Part shown: piece after piece, positions 1-6,291 of the stretch
Position numbering within the stretch: the stretch's first letter is position 1
Layout: every line of letters starts with the position of its first letter
NCBI GenBank assembly: GCA_025463105.1
Contig: JAOAPW010000256.1
Span: forward strand, 1 to 6,781
Direction of reading: 5' to 3'
DNA from: Candidatus Acidiferrum typicum
GTDB lineage: Bacteria; Acidobacteriota; Terriglobia; Acidiferrales; UBA7541
Length of the DNA: 6,781 nt
Notes under the pieces: model-generated
The model's database searches: none
Told to the model about the DNA's origin: nothing
Seen by the model: the letters and a program-made list of their open reading frames with translations, nothing else
Translations under genes and position numbers: made by a program

Positions 1-12
1 GGTTGGTGCCAT
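1..12 (-). CDS. Start of an unidentified gene, truncated by window edge
   Basis: Only the first four codons are inside the window (Met-Ala-Pro-Thr on the minus strand, ATG at 12-10). The call rests on the initiation signal: after the stop codon of the membrane-protein gene (28-26) comes GAAGGAGAATCCT and then ATG, so an AAGGAG Shine-Dalgarno (24-19) sits 6 nt before the start. The 13-nt gap to the preceding gene suggests the two are cotranscribed. Nothing can be said about the product. Confidence 0.5.
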
Positions 13-18
13 AGGATT

Positions 19-24
19 CTCCTT
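19..24 (-). promoter_or_regulatory. Ribosome binding site for the gene leaving the window
   Basis: AAGGAG on the minus strand, 6 nt upstream of the ATG at 12-10. It is close to a consensus Shine-Dalgarno sequence and is the main support for a further gene at the window edge. Confidence 0.55.
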
Positions 25-25
25 C

Positions 26-772
26 TCAGCCAATACTAACTCCGAACAGCGTCACCCAATACTGCACGGATTGCAGTGCGAATCCGATCAGGATCAAAAC
101 AACTCCGATGACGCCCATGCGCTTTGCCGGCATATTTTCCGCGGTCCATTCGATCATTGGCATGCAAAAGGTCACGATCGCCGTGATCGCACCGATCAAT
201 AATCCCACTTCCAAACCGAACGCCATTGCCCCCTCACGCCGGTGCCCCACCAACGCACTGACGTATCCGGCGATCGCATAACCAACAGTCCGATTCAACA
301 CGGCCAGGAATAGACGCTTCGTCATGCGTGGCCGGGGCGACGGTGCATAGTCGACCGATGGCCGGACTCCGGCTCGATAACCGATTACCTGCCCGATCGT
401 ACTCAGAGCACCAAATGTGATTCCAAATTTTGCCCCGAACAAGAATGAGGCGCCTAAAGCGTAGCCGCATCCTCGGATGGCACTCATGGTCACGTCATAC
501 CAGAACCCAGGTTTTGGCCTTTTCTGAGCAACTCGAGAAAGCTCCCAACCGAAGGCGATGCCATGGGTCACGCCAGTCGCCAGCCCGAACACAGGCCCGA
601 GGGCGATACCGTACCCCACTCCGAAAATTATGCCGTATGTAACACCTCTCGTCAGAGTCCGAAGCGGTCCGTGTTCCCCACCCAGAAGGTCGTAAGCGAG
701 GTACAGCGATCCGAGCACGTTAAGCGAGCTTCCGACAATGCTGACGATTGCGAGCGCGTGTCTGTCGATCAT
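26..772 (-). CDS. Glycine-zipper multi-pass membrane protein, function unknown
   Basis: A 248-residue hydrophobic protein that I do not recognise as a named family. Plausible membrane segments by eye lie near residues 8-30, 43-78, 96-135, 155-178, 184-208 and 219-243. Its striking feature is glycine periodicity: Gly at 43, 47, 51, 55, 59, 63, 67, 71 and 75 is an unbroken GxxxG ladder. Shorter phased runs occur at 103/107, 113/117/121, 127/131/135 and 186/190/194. Such glycine zippers usually mediate tight helix packing or oligomerisation in membranes, so a channel, scaffold or stress-type membrane protein is possible but unproven. A polar loop (about 136-153) is rich in Pro and Arg. The ATG at 772-770 is the only in-frame conventional start before an upstream stop, and it lacks an obvious Shine-Dalgarno; a tandem duplication covers it. 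It is 94 nt after the SDR gene and 13 nt before another start. Confidence 0.7.
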   Translation of the reverse strand: MIDRHALAIVSIVGSSLNVLGSLYLAYDLLGGEHGPLRTLTRGVTYGIIFGVGYGIALGPVFGLATGVTHGIAFGWELSRVAQKRPKPGFWYDVTMSAIRGCGYALGASFLFGAKFGITFGALSTIGQVIGYRAGVRPSVDYAPSPRPRMTKRLFLAVLNRTVGYAIAGYVSALVGHRREGAMAFGLEVGLLIGAITAIVTFCMPMIEWTAENMPAKRMGVIGVVLILIGFALQSVQYWVTLFGVSIG

Positions 773-788
773 TATCTGTCGATCATTA
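761..788. repeat. Perfect 14-bp tandem duplication over a start codon
   Basis: The plus-strand unit TCTGTCGATCATTA occurs at 761-774 and again, immediately adjacent and identical, at 775-788. On the minus strand each copy contains the start and first codons ATG ATC GAC AGA, so the start of the membrane-protein gene is duplicated upstream. The unit length is not a multiple of three, so the two copies are read in different frames. Confidence 0.9.
772..786 (-). other. Possible 4-codon leader ORF (MIDR-stop)
   Basis: The upstream copy of the 14-bp duplication reads ATG ATC GAC AGA TAA (786-772). Its stop overlaps the ATG of the membrane-protein gene in a TAATG arrangement, a geometry that permits termination-reinitiation coupling. 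There is no convincing Shine-Dalgarno before either ATG, so translation of this minimal ORF is speculative; it may simply be a by-product of the duplication. Confidence 0.25.
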
Positions 789-866
789 ATTGATACCGAT
801 AGACTGGCCGTTTTCTTCTGTAGACGACAAAATCAGAGTCCGCATATTATGCCAAAGACAATCAGG

Positions 867-1667
867 TTATATCGTTGGAATAGTCCCGCCATCGATGACG
901 TACTCTGTGCCAGTGATCGATGCGGCGCGGGGTGAGGCGAGGAAGGCGACAAGCTCCGCCACTTCGCTCGGCTGAGCGGGTCGTCCAATCGGGATGCCGC
1001 CGAGCGAGTCCATCAAGGCTTGGCGAGCGCCATCGTAGTCAGTGCCCTTGCTGGCAGCCAACTCTTTGACCAGGCCCACCGAGGCGTCTGTCTCAACCCA
1101 GCCGGGAGAAACCCGGATCACGCGAATACCTTTCGGGCTCACCTCTTTGGAAAGACCCTTGCTATAGTTCGCGAGCGCGGCCTTCGCTGCGGCGTAGGCG
1201 ATGGTAGCTTCAGGCAATGGCAGGACACTCTGGATCGAGGTGACATGGATAATTACGCCAGACCCTTGCTCGATCATCGACGGCAAAAGTGCCCGATCCA
1301 GCGGGACTGCGGGAAACAGATTCAGGTCGAGAGCGCGGTGCCACTCGCTATCGGTGAGCACCGCGAAGCCACCGGCAGGTGCTGACGAGCCGCCCACAAC
1401 ATGGACGATGATGTCGATGCCGCCAAGGCGCTTCAAAACGGCGTCGGCCACCACCCAGCAGCCTTCAGCGGTGGTAATATCCGCAGCTACGAATAAATCC
1501 CCATCGGCAAGATCCGATGGCCGCCCACGCGAAGTACTGAGGAGCTTCGCACCACCGTTGCGCAACCTCGCCGCCACTGCTTGGCCAATCCCTTTCGTGC
1601 CGCCCGTTACGAGAACGCGCTTGCCGGCAAACTCGTGAGGATCGGCCTTAAATTCATTTGCAGCCAT
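867..1667 (-). CDS. SDR family NAD(P)-dependent oxidoreductase
   Basis: A 266-residue classical short-chain dehydrogenase/reductase, normal length for the family, probably a cytosolic NAD(P)(H)-dependent alcohol/ketone oxidoreductase. The Rossmann cofactor motif TGGTKGIG is at residues 21-28. The catalytic set is Asn116, Ser144, Tyr158 and Lys162 (YAAAK). A typical C-terminal segment, SITGTEYVIDGG, is near 250-261. The usual NNAG motif is replaced by HVVGGS (89-94), which I recall as characteristic of one SDR subgroup; the substrate cannot be read from sequence. The start is placed at the ATG 1667-1665 because GGGGAG sits 8 nt upstream; an in-frame ATG at 1691 lies upstream of that ribosome site and would add only eight residues. 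It follows the phosphatase gene by 74 nt and has no evident link to lipid transport. Confidence 0.93.
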   Translation of the reverse strand: MAANEFKADPHEFAGKRVLVTGGTKGIGQAVAARLRNGGAKLLSTSRGRPSDLADGDLFVAADITTAEGCWVVADAVLKRLGGIDIIVHVVGGSSAPAGGFAVLTDSEWHRALDLNLFPAVPLDRALLPSMIEQGSGVIIHVTSIQSVLPLPEATIAYAAAKAALANYSKGLSKEVSPKGIRVIRVSPGWVETDASVGLVKELAASKGTDYDGARQALMDSLGGIPIGRPAQPSEVAELVAFLASPRAASITGTEYVIDGGTIPTI

Positions 1668-1675
1668 CAAAATAT

Positions 1676-1681
1676 CTCCCC
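1676..1681 (-). promoter_or_regulatory. Ribosome binding site fixing the SDR start
   Basis: GGGGAG on the minus strand, 8 nt before the ATG at 1667-1665. It lies inside the longer open frame that begins at 1691, which argues for the shorter, 266-residue protein. Confidence 0.65.
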
Positions 1682-1717
1682 TCAATTTCAATGTTTCCCG
1701 TTGTTTTCACAGCATTC

Positions 1718-1732
1718 CCGGGCGCTACCCGG
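1718..1732 (-). other. Small GC hairpin after the phosphatase gene
   Basis: Minus strand CCGGG-TAGCG-CCCGG forms a perfect 5-bp stem with a 5-nt loop, beginning about 10 nt after the phosphatase stop codon. No T-run follows, so it is not a canonical intrinsic terminator. It could mark a transcript 3' end or processing site, or be chance in GC-rich DNA. Confidence 0.25.
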
Positions 1733-1741
1733 AGCCCGCAG

Positions 1742-2893
1742 TTACGAAGACACCTCGAGAAGAATAAGGGACATGTCATCAGCGGCGGGCCCCTTGCGCC
1801 ATGCGGCCACCTGGTCGAGAATTTGCTGCTTCATCGCGGGAAGCGGTAAGTTTGACGCTTCATGCGCAATCCTCGCGAGCCCCTTAACGCCAAGCATCTC
1901 GCCGCGTGAATTGAAATTTTCCGTGAATCCGTCAGTGTAAAGCATGACCCGGTCACCGGCTGCCAATGCTATCTGGACGGTTGCATCCGCTCCGACGGCA
2001 TCGGGAAAACATCCCAGGATTGTGCTCGCGGACTCCAGGAACCGCGGCGCATGCCCCGCACGAAGGATCATGGCCGGGGGATGGCCGGCAGCAGAGAATT
2101 CCAGGGAACGGCCGTCGCGACTGAGCCTTGCGGCGGCCAGCGTAAAATACATAAAAAAACTTCCCAGGTTATGCATCACGAATCGGTTGAGCTGATGCAA
2201 CATCGGCGTCAGCGCCGAACCGCCCTCGATCAATGAAACGGTCTCCGTGTAGATTCTGTTCGCTACCAGCGCCGAGCCGATACCGTGCCCCGAAACATCG
2301 CAAACTAACAACGTAAGAAAATCATCGCCGGGTGTGACCAATCCAAAATCTCCCCCGATCGTCCGCGCGGCCTGATAGTACGTCTCCACAGAAGCGGGGC
2401 CCCACGCGAGGCCCATGGGAGAAAGACTCTGCTGGACGCGTGCCGCCAGCAGGAGATCTTCTTCCATCACGCGCTCGCGCGCCTGGAGCAATCGGTTTGC
2501 CTGCCGCAGTTCCATCTCGGCATTCTTCTGCTCGGCAATATCGGTGCAGGTCACGACCGCAAATAGACGTCCATCCGGGTCTTCGAGTTGTCGTGAGGCG
2601 ACGACAATCGGCAAACGGCCCCCAGCGGCTTGCGGCAAGTAAAATTCGAATCGAGCTTGGCCTTGCATTCGTCCCAGTTCGATTTGGCTGAGCAGAACGG
2701 GAACGTCTTCGGGTGGGAATAAATCTTTGACGTACTGGCCTTCGAGTTCCTCGGCGCTACGTCCGATCATCTCCTGAAATTCGGCGTTGGAATAGACGAT
2801 TCGTGGACATTCGTCGGTAATGATGACGCCCTGGTTCAGTGTTTCGAGAACGTCTCGGACTTGTGCGACCCAATCAGGCTGAACTTCGCTCAA
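1742..2893 (-). CDS. PAS domain-containing SpoIIE/RsbU-type PP2C phosphatase
   Basis: A 383-residue predicted serine phosphatase with a sensor domain. A PAS domain spans roughly residues 10-122 (N-terminal GVIITD, then an IVYSNAEFQ segment, ending at TDIAEQK). A charged, probably coiled-coil linker (about 122-158) leads to a SpoIIE/RsbU-type PP2C domain (about 160-383). Metal-centre motifs are visible: GGD with Asp182, DVSGHG with Asp199, YTDG with Asp321 and ADDMS with Asp372/373. AGHPP (269-273) is another family hallmark. Relatives dephosphorylate phospho-STAS proteins in partner-switching pathways. No membrane segment or signal peptide is seen, so the protein is cytosolic. The start is TTG (2893-2891) with AGAGGA 5 nt upstream; no in-frame alternative precedes it before a stop. 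It lies 78 nt after the lipoprotein gene. The obvious partner is the STAS protein at 6291-6623. The GGD motif continues FG rather than the common FYD/WYD. Confidence 0.93.
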   Translation of the reverse strand: MSEVQPDWVAQVRDVLETLNQGVIITDECPRIVYSNAEFQEMIGRSAEELEGQYVKDLFPPEDVPVLLSQIELGRMQGQARFEFYLPQAAGGRLPIVVASRQLEDPDGRLFAVVTCTDIAEQKNAEMELRQANRLLQARERVMEEDLLLAARVQQSLSPMGLAWGPASVETYYQAARTIGGDFGLVTPGDDFLTLLVCDVSGHGIGSALVANRIYTETVSLIEGGSALTPMLHQLNRFVMHNLGSFFMYFTLAAARLSRDGRSLEFSAAGHPPAMILRAGHAPRFLESASTILGCFPDAVGADATVQIALAAGDRVMLYTDGFTENFNSRGEMLGVKGLARIAHEASNLPLPAMKQQILDQVAAWRKGPAADDMSLILLEVSS

Positions 2894-2898
2894 TGGAA

Positions 2899-2904
2899 TC
2901 CTCT
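2899..2904 (-). promoter_or_regulatory. Ribosome binding site supporting a TTG start
   Basis: AGAGGA on the minus strand, 5 nt before TTG at 2893-2891. It supports initiation of the phosphatase at this non-ATG codon; the upstream frame closes at a TGA (2923-2921) without another start. Confidence 0.6.
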
Positions 2905-2971
2905 TTGCGAATTGCGCCGGTCATCTCGGAAAGCCGACTGGGTTTGTTCGGGATTCGGATACACCCTCTCG

Positions 2972-3574
2972 CTACTTCCTGGAGCGTGCAACAAAATATT
3001 CGTTTAAGCTGGCTGTGGCTTCACTCACCGCGCGTTGCGCATTTTGATCAAGCGCGGCGGCCACAGCCGGGACGCCTTTGCCGTTCACAGGCTCATCGTG
3101 CGAATAATCGTGTGTCCACACAATGGCGCCAGTCTTGATCTCTCGTAACTCAAGTTCCATATTCACGCGGGCCGCAAGTGTGCTGCCGGAAATTTCCTTG
3201 AAATCATACAGATTCCCTTGCAGCAGAAAGTCGCCATGAGCGCTGCTGCTCATCATGGAGACTGTGCTGAACCGGCGCGAAACACGCAGAGAACGCCACA
3301 ACAGTTCGCGCATCATTTCCGCCGGAGGTTCCGCCCAGCGGTGCGCCTGGTATGTTCCCATTTCCTCATTGCCGGTCGCATACACGAGCCGGTCATCCCG
3401 GTACAGATGCGACGACCTTAGCGGACCCACCAACACGGTTACCGGAAGTGGATCACCCGCAGCGGTGGAATTCGACTGGGCGGGAGCCGAAAGCTGGTAG
3501 AACTTGCTCTCTGGCCCTGTACTGCATCCGCAAACTGCCAACGCGAGGATGATCACGCCGGTTGTCGTCCGCAT
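2972..3574 (-). CDS. ABC-type transport auxiliary lipoprotein (PqiC/YmbA-like)
   Basis: A 200-residue predicted lipoprotein. The N-terminus is a short lipoprotein signal peptide: Arg2, a hydrophobic core (about 7-14), then VCGCST, with Cys17 the most likely lipidated residue (Gly at -1) and Cys15 an alternative. After the signal come FYQL (25-28) and YQAHRWAEPP (75-84), features I associate with the auxiliary lipoprotein family found next to MCE transporters (PqiC/YmbA, DUF330-like). Known relatives sit on the inner face of the outer membrane and complete the path built by the MCE protein; that role is inferred here. The start at 3574 is chosen because AGGAGGGAGG lies 7 nt upstream and because the signal peptide then begins at residue 1; the frame opens further upstream (3619), but that would put a charged 15-residue tail before the signal. 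It is 41 nt after the MCE gene, clearly in the same operon. Confidence 0.85.
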   Translation of the reverse strand: MRTTTGVIILALAVCGCSTGPESKFYQLSAPAQSNSTAAGDPLPVTVLVGPLRSSHLYRDDRLVYATGNEEMGTYQAHRWAEPPAEMMRELLWRSLRVSRRFSTVSMMSSSAHGDFLLQGNLYDFKEISGSTLAARVNMELELREIKTGAIVWTHDYSHDEPVNGKGVPAVAAALDQNAQRAVSEATASLNEYFVARSRK

Positions 3575-3581
3575 CGTGAAA

Positions 3582-3591
3582 CCTCCCTCCT
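3582..3591 (-). promoter_or_regulatory. Strong ribosome binding site of the lipoprotein gene
   Basis: AGGAGGGAGG on the minus strand, 7 nt before the ATG at 3574-3572. It is the strongest Shine-Dalgarno in the window and decides the start between two in-frame candidates. Confidence 0.75.
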
Positions 3592-3615
3592 TCTGTTTCG
3601 AACGCCACCTCAGAC

Positions 3616-4587
3616 TCATCGAGCGCCGCCCGGCTTGTGCTCCGATTTTGGGCTTGCACGTAACAACAGGTACGGTCTTGCCTTGAGCGTGTCCGTCAAT
3701 TCCTTGAGGTTCTCCGAGACATGTCTGAAGTTATCCACAACTTCATCGATATCGTCGGCATTCACATCGACCGTCTGATCGAGCCGCCCCGTCAGACTCG
3801 TCAACGTGCCCAGCGACTGGCGCAGTTCAAGGATGGCCTGATGAAGATCCGGCCTGTTCTCGCCAATCACCGCATCGATGTGATCGAGTGTCTGAGTAGC
3901 CTGCGCTGACGTCTTCTGAAAGTCGTCCAGCACCGGCTGCAAATGTCCGCTTACTTGATTCAAGTGTTCGAGCGTGGATTTCAGTTGAGGACGATTCTCT
4001 TGAATCATTCCGCGTGAATCGGCGAGCGCCGCGGAAAGATTTGCACGATTCTGGTCGCTCAACATGTTATTGACGCGCGCGAGCGTAACTTTCAGCTCGA
4101 CTGCGCGATCGTTGAGCGTCTTTATCAACTCCTGCGCTTGCGGACTGATCTCTTGAACCTCAGCGAGCACTGAACTGAGGTCGACGTATGCATAGGAAGG
4201 CAACAGGGTTCCCGGGGGCGCCAGAGCGGCCTCGGGCGTGCCCGGCATTATCTCCACGTGATTGTCCGCGAGTGGAGTCATGCTCATGATCTTGACGCGA
4301 CTATCCACCTTGACCGGCAAATCCTCATTAACACTGAAGGTGACGTCAATCAGTGATGGAGTTCGCGAATCGATTTGGATTTTTTCAACACGGCCAATTT
4401 TTGGCCCGCCCGAATAACGTACGGCGGTCCCCGGCTCAATCCCGCCGGCAAAGGTAAAAAAGGCGTGATAGCTTTTCACTCGACGACCTGTTACGCCGCT
4501 CAGAGCGAAAATTGTGCCCACCAGCAAAGCTGCCGCGACGATCACAAACAAGCCCACCATCGCTTGCTCGCGTTTCCCTGGCTTCAT
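3616..4587 (-). CDS. mlaD: MCE (MlaD-like) family protein of lipid ABC transporter
   Basis: A 323-residue MCE-domain protein, the substrate-binding component of an Mla-type ABC transporter; the symbol is a family-level assignment. One N-terminal membrane anchor (about 10-31) is followed by a single MCE domain (about 38-117: GGIEPGTAVRYSG, then KIGRVEKI, then PLADNHVEIMPG). A long helical region (about 135-302) follows, then a basic/polar tail. E. coli MlaD is only about 180 residues, so the helical extension is substantial. It contains related NR-x-x-L segments (QNRANL near 179, ENRPQL near 197, ENRPDL near 243). Relatives form hexamers on the periplasmic side of the MlaE/MlaF core and carry phospholipid. 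The ATG at 4587-4585 is preferred: it overlaps the ATPase stop (ATGA) and has GGAGG 8 nt upstream. An in-frame ATG at 4602 would add five residues. Confidence 0.92.
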   Translation of the reverse strand: MKPGKREQAMVGLFVIVAAALLVGTIFALSGVTGRRVKSYHAFFTFAGGIEPGTAVRYSGGPKIGRVEKIQIDSRTPSLIDVTFSVNEDLPVKVDSRVKIMSMTPLADNHVEIMPGTPEAALAPPGTLLPSYAYVDLSSVLAEVQEISPQAQELIKTLNDRAVELKVTLARVNNMLSDQNRANLSAALADSRGMIQENRPQLKSTLEHLNQVSGHLQPVLDDFQKTSAQATQTLDHIDAVIGENRPDLHQAILELRQSLGTLTSLTGRLDQTVDVNADDIDEVVDNFRHVSENLKELTDTLKARPYLLLRASPKSEHKPGGAR

Positions 4588-5441
4588 GCCCCTCGCCTCC
4601 ATCCCGCCATGCGGCCCGCCTTGCGCGTGTTCTCGGTCAGCATCTGCAGATAATCCAACTCCTGCGAGACTTCCGGTTCCGGCACGCGATCCAGGAATTG
4701 CCTCACGCGGGGATGCGTGCTGGAGCGCATTTCCTCCGTCGTACCGAACGCCACAATCTGGCCTTTGTCGATCAGCACCATCCGGTCTGCAATCAGAAAT
4801 GCACTGGCGAGCTCGTGCGTCACGACAATCACCGTCATGTGGAACGCTTTCTTGAGTTGAAGAATCAAGTGATCGATGCCTGCGGCGATGATCGGGTCCA
4901 GACCCGCCGACGGCTCATCGAAAAATAAAATTTCCGGATCCATCGCCAGCGCGCGGGCAACCGCGGCGCGCTTTTTCATGCCGCCGCTCAGTTCCGACGG
5001 CATGTAGTACTCAAATCCAGCCAAGCCCACCTGATCGAGTTTCAACCGGACGATGATCTCGATCGTGGAATCTTCCAGGTTCGTATGTTCGCGCAACGGC
5101 AGCGCCACGTTTTCTCCCACGGTCATGGACCCAAACAACGCGCCGCCTTGAAACGACATGCCAATCTTTTTACGAATTTCGTCCATTTCCGCGCGCGAAA
5201 TGCTTGCGAGATTTTGTCCCTTCATCCAGATCTGTCCCGCGCTGGGTTTCTCCAAGCCTACCAAAGTGCGCAGCAGCGTGCTCTTCCCGGAGCCCGAGCC
5301 GCCCAGGATCACCAGCGTTTGCGCGAGCTCCACGTCAAAATTAATTCCGTGGAGGATCTCCAGCTCTCCATATTGCACGCGAAGATCGCGCACAGAAATC
5401 ACTGGACCAGCTTGCGCGGATTCTTTTGTGCTCTCAGGCAT
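4584..5441 (-). CDS. mlaF: ABC transporter ATP-binding protein, MlaF family
   Basis: A 285-residue cytosolic ATPase expected to power the MlaE-type permease encoded just upstream. All nucleotide-binding elements are intact: Walker A GGSGSGKST (47-55), Q-loop Gln98 in MSFQGGALFGSMTVGENV, signature LSGGM (151-155) followed by KKRAAVARALA, Walker B ILFFDEP (171-177) with catalytic Glu176, D-loop SAGLDP and switch His209 (VVTHE). The LSGGM-KKR signature and the FQGGALF segment are typical of the MlaF/Ttg2A/MceG branch rather than of importers in general. The C-terminus beyond about residue 250 is a short, probably helical extension. The start at 5441 has GGAGG 5 nt upstream and lies 11 nt after the permease stop; the frame continues to 5699, but that extra part lies wholly over permease codons and is not plausible protein. 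Its stop overlaps the MCE start. Confidence 0.96.
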   Translation of the reverse strand: MPESTKESAQAGPVISVRDLRVQYGELEILHGINFDVELAQTLVILGGSGSGKSTLLRTLVGLEKPSAGQIWMKGQNLASISRAEMDEIRKKIGMSFQGGALFGSMTVGENVALPLREHTNLEDSTIEIIVRLKLDQVGLAGFEYYMPSELSGGMKKRAAVARALAMDPEILFFDEPSAGLDPIIAAGIDHLILQLKKAFHMTVIVVTHELASAFLIADRMVLIDKGQIVAFGTTEEMRSSTHPRVRQFLDRVPEPEVSQELDYLQMLTENTRKAGRMAGWRRGA

Positions 5442-5452
5442 CCTTGCCTCCG

Positions 5453-6253
5453 TTACCGGTCGCCGACAAAGAAGAAAAGCGCTGTAAAGACAAGATCGAC
5501 AGCAATCACCATGAAGATCGAAATAACCACCGCTTGCGTCGTCGAGCGCCCAATTTCCTCGGCTCCTCCGCCCGTGGAAAACCCTTCGTGACATCCCACG
5601 GCCGTAATTGTAATGCCAAACATCACGCTCTTGATGAGTCCCGTGCTGATGTCGCGCAAATAAAGCGCGTCGAGCGAACTGCGGATATACCGCACCCATG
5701 TGAAATCAGCCTGCGCGACGCCGAAAAGCGAACCACCAAGAATTCCCATCGAGTTCGCCCACATGGTCAAGCACGGCATCATCAGGATCATCGCCAGGAA
5801 CTTCGGCGTTACCAGGAAATCCACCGGCTCGATCGCCATCGTTTCCAGGGCGTCGATTTCTTCCGTGACGCGCATGGTCCCGATCTCGGCAGCTAATGCG
5901 GAGCCGGACCGTCCGATCACGAGAATCGCGGTGATCAATGGACCGAGCTCGCGAGACATCGAGACGGCCACTGCGCTCGCGACGTAGGTCAAGGCCCCCA
6001 ATTTGCGCAGTTCGTAGGCGCTCTGCAGCGCTAATATCAGTCCGATGAAAAATGTGATCAGCGAAAGAATGGGCAGCGCCCGTACACCCACGTCCATCGC
6101 TTGCGAAACGGCGCCCTGCCAGCGCGGATGCTTTCCCTGAAAAGGGCCCACAAACGCGTAATACGAAGCCCGCGTCACCAAAGACGCAAGCGCGCCTACG
6201 TACGCCAGACAATTTGTTACCGTGTCTCCGACTTGTGCGACGAACTCCATCAT
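5453..6253 (-). CDS. mlaE: MlaE family ABC transporter permease
   Basis: A 266-residue inner-membrane permease of the MlaE/Ttg2B/YrbE family, matching the usual length of about 260. It should dimerise and bind MlaF-type ATPases in the cytosol and the MCE hexamer in the periplasm, moving phospholipid or a related lipid between membranes. Family landmarks are the N-terminal amphipathic/first helix region (about 13-37), PILSLITFFIGLILALQ (61-77), the highly conserved RELGPLITAILVIGRSGSA (101-119) with AAEIGTM and EEIDALETM (131-139), NSMGILGG (167-174) and GCHEGF (220-225) before the last hydrophobic helix (about 241-262). The start is uncertain: adjacent ATGs at 6253 and 6250 fit the family N-terminus, but no Shine-Dalgarno precedes them. 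The frame extends to a TTG at 6331 inside the STAS gene, which would add 26 atypical residues. It is 37 nt after the STAS stop, with a hairpin in the gap. Confidence 0.95.
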   Translation of the reverse strand: MMEFVAQVGDTVTNCLAYVGALASLVTRASYYAFVGPFQGKHPRWQGAVSQAMDVGVRALPILSLITFFIGLILALQSAYELRKLGALTYVASAVAVSMSRELGPLITAILVIGRSGSALAAEIGTMRVTEEIDALETMAIEPVDFLVTPKFLAMILMMPCLTMWANSMGILGGSLFGVAQADFTWVRYIRSSLDALYLRDISTGLIKSVMFGITITAVGCHEGFSTGGGAEEIGRSTTQAVVISIFMVIAVDLVFTALFFFVGDR

Positions 6254-6273
6254 GACGGGCGCAGCGCAGTACG

Positions 6274-6291
6274 GCGTTCGTCCCGGAACGC
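6274..6291 (-). other. Intercistronic hairpin between STAS and permease genes
   Basis: Minus strand GCGTTC-CGGGAC-GAACGC is a perfect 6-bp inverted repeat with a 6-nt loop. It starts within the STAS stop codon (TAG at 6293-6291) and ends 20 nt before the permease ATG. No T-run follows, so it is not an intrinsic terminator. It could tune translation or stability of the downstream genes, which lack a clear ribosome site at this junction, or be chance. Confidence 0.35.

Noticed and set aside
787..866. Possible promoter with a CATAAT -10 element between the SDR and membrane-protein genes
   Set aside because: A TATAAT-like hexamer is present on the minus strand, but no -35 element lies at suitable spacing (the hexamer there reads CGATAT).
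2873..2923. Short 16-codon ORF starting with ATG upstream of the phosphatase TTG
   Set aside because: It is out of frame with the phosphatase, has no good ribosome site and ends a few codons into the gene; probably chance.
2894..2971. Terminator between the lipoprotein and phosphatase genes
   Set aside because: No stable stem followed by a T-run was found in this 78-nt gap, so I neither call a terminator nor exclude readthrough into the phosphatase.
3575..3619. N-terminal extension of the lipoprotein (15 extra residues starting at 3619)
   Set aside because: A charged stretch would precede the lipoprotein signal peptide, and the ideal AGGAGGGAGG site lies inside it, directly before the ATG at 3574.
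5085..5591. 168-residue plus-strand open frame opposite the ATPase gene
   Set aside because: Antisense shadow of an intact ATPase with all its motifs; composition is unlike a real protein. The other plus-strand open frames in the window were rejected for the same reason.
5442..5699. 86-residue N-terminal extension of the ABC ATPase
   Set aside because: The extension is the permease gene read in another frame. A good ribosome site and the normal family N-terminus place the start at 5441.
5706..6212. 168-residue minus-strand open frame inside the permease gene
   Set aside because: Arg/Gly/Asp-rich out-of-frame shadow of a highly conserved MlaE coding sequence; no ribosome site or family resemblance.
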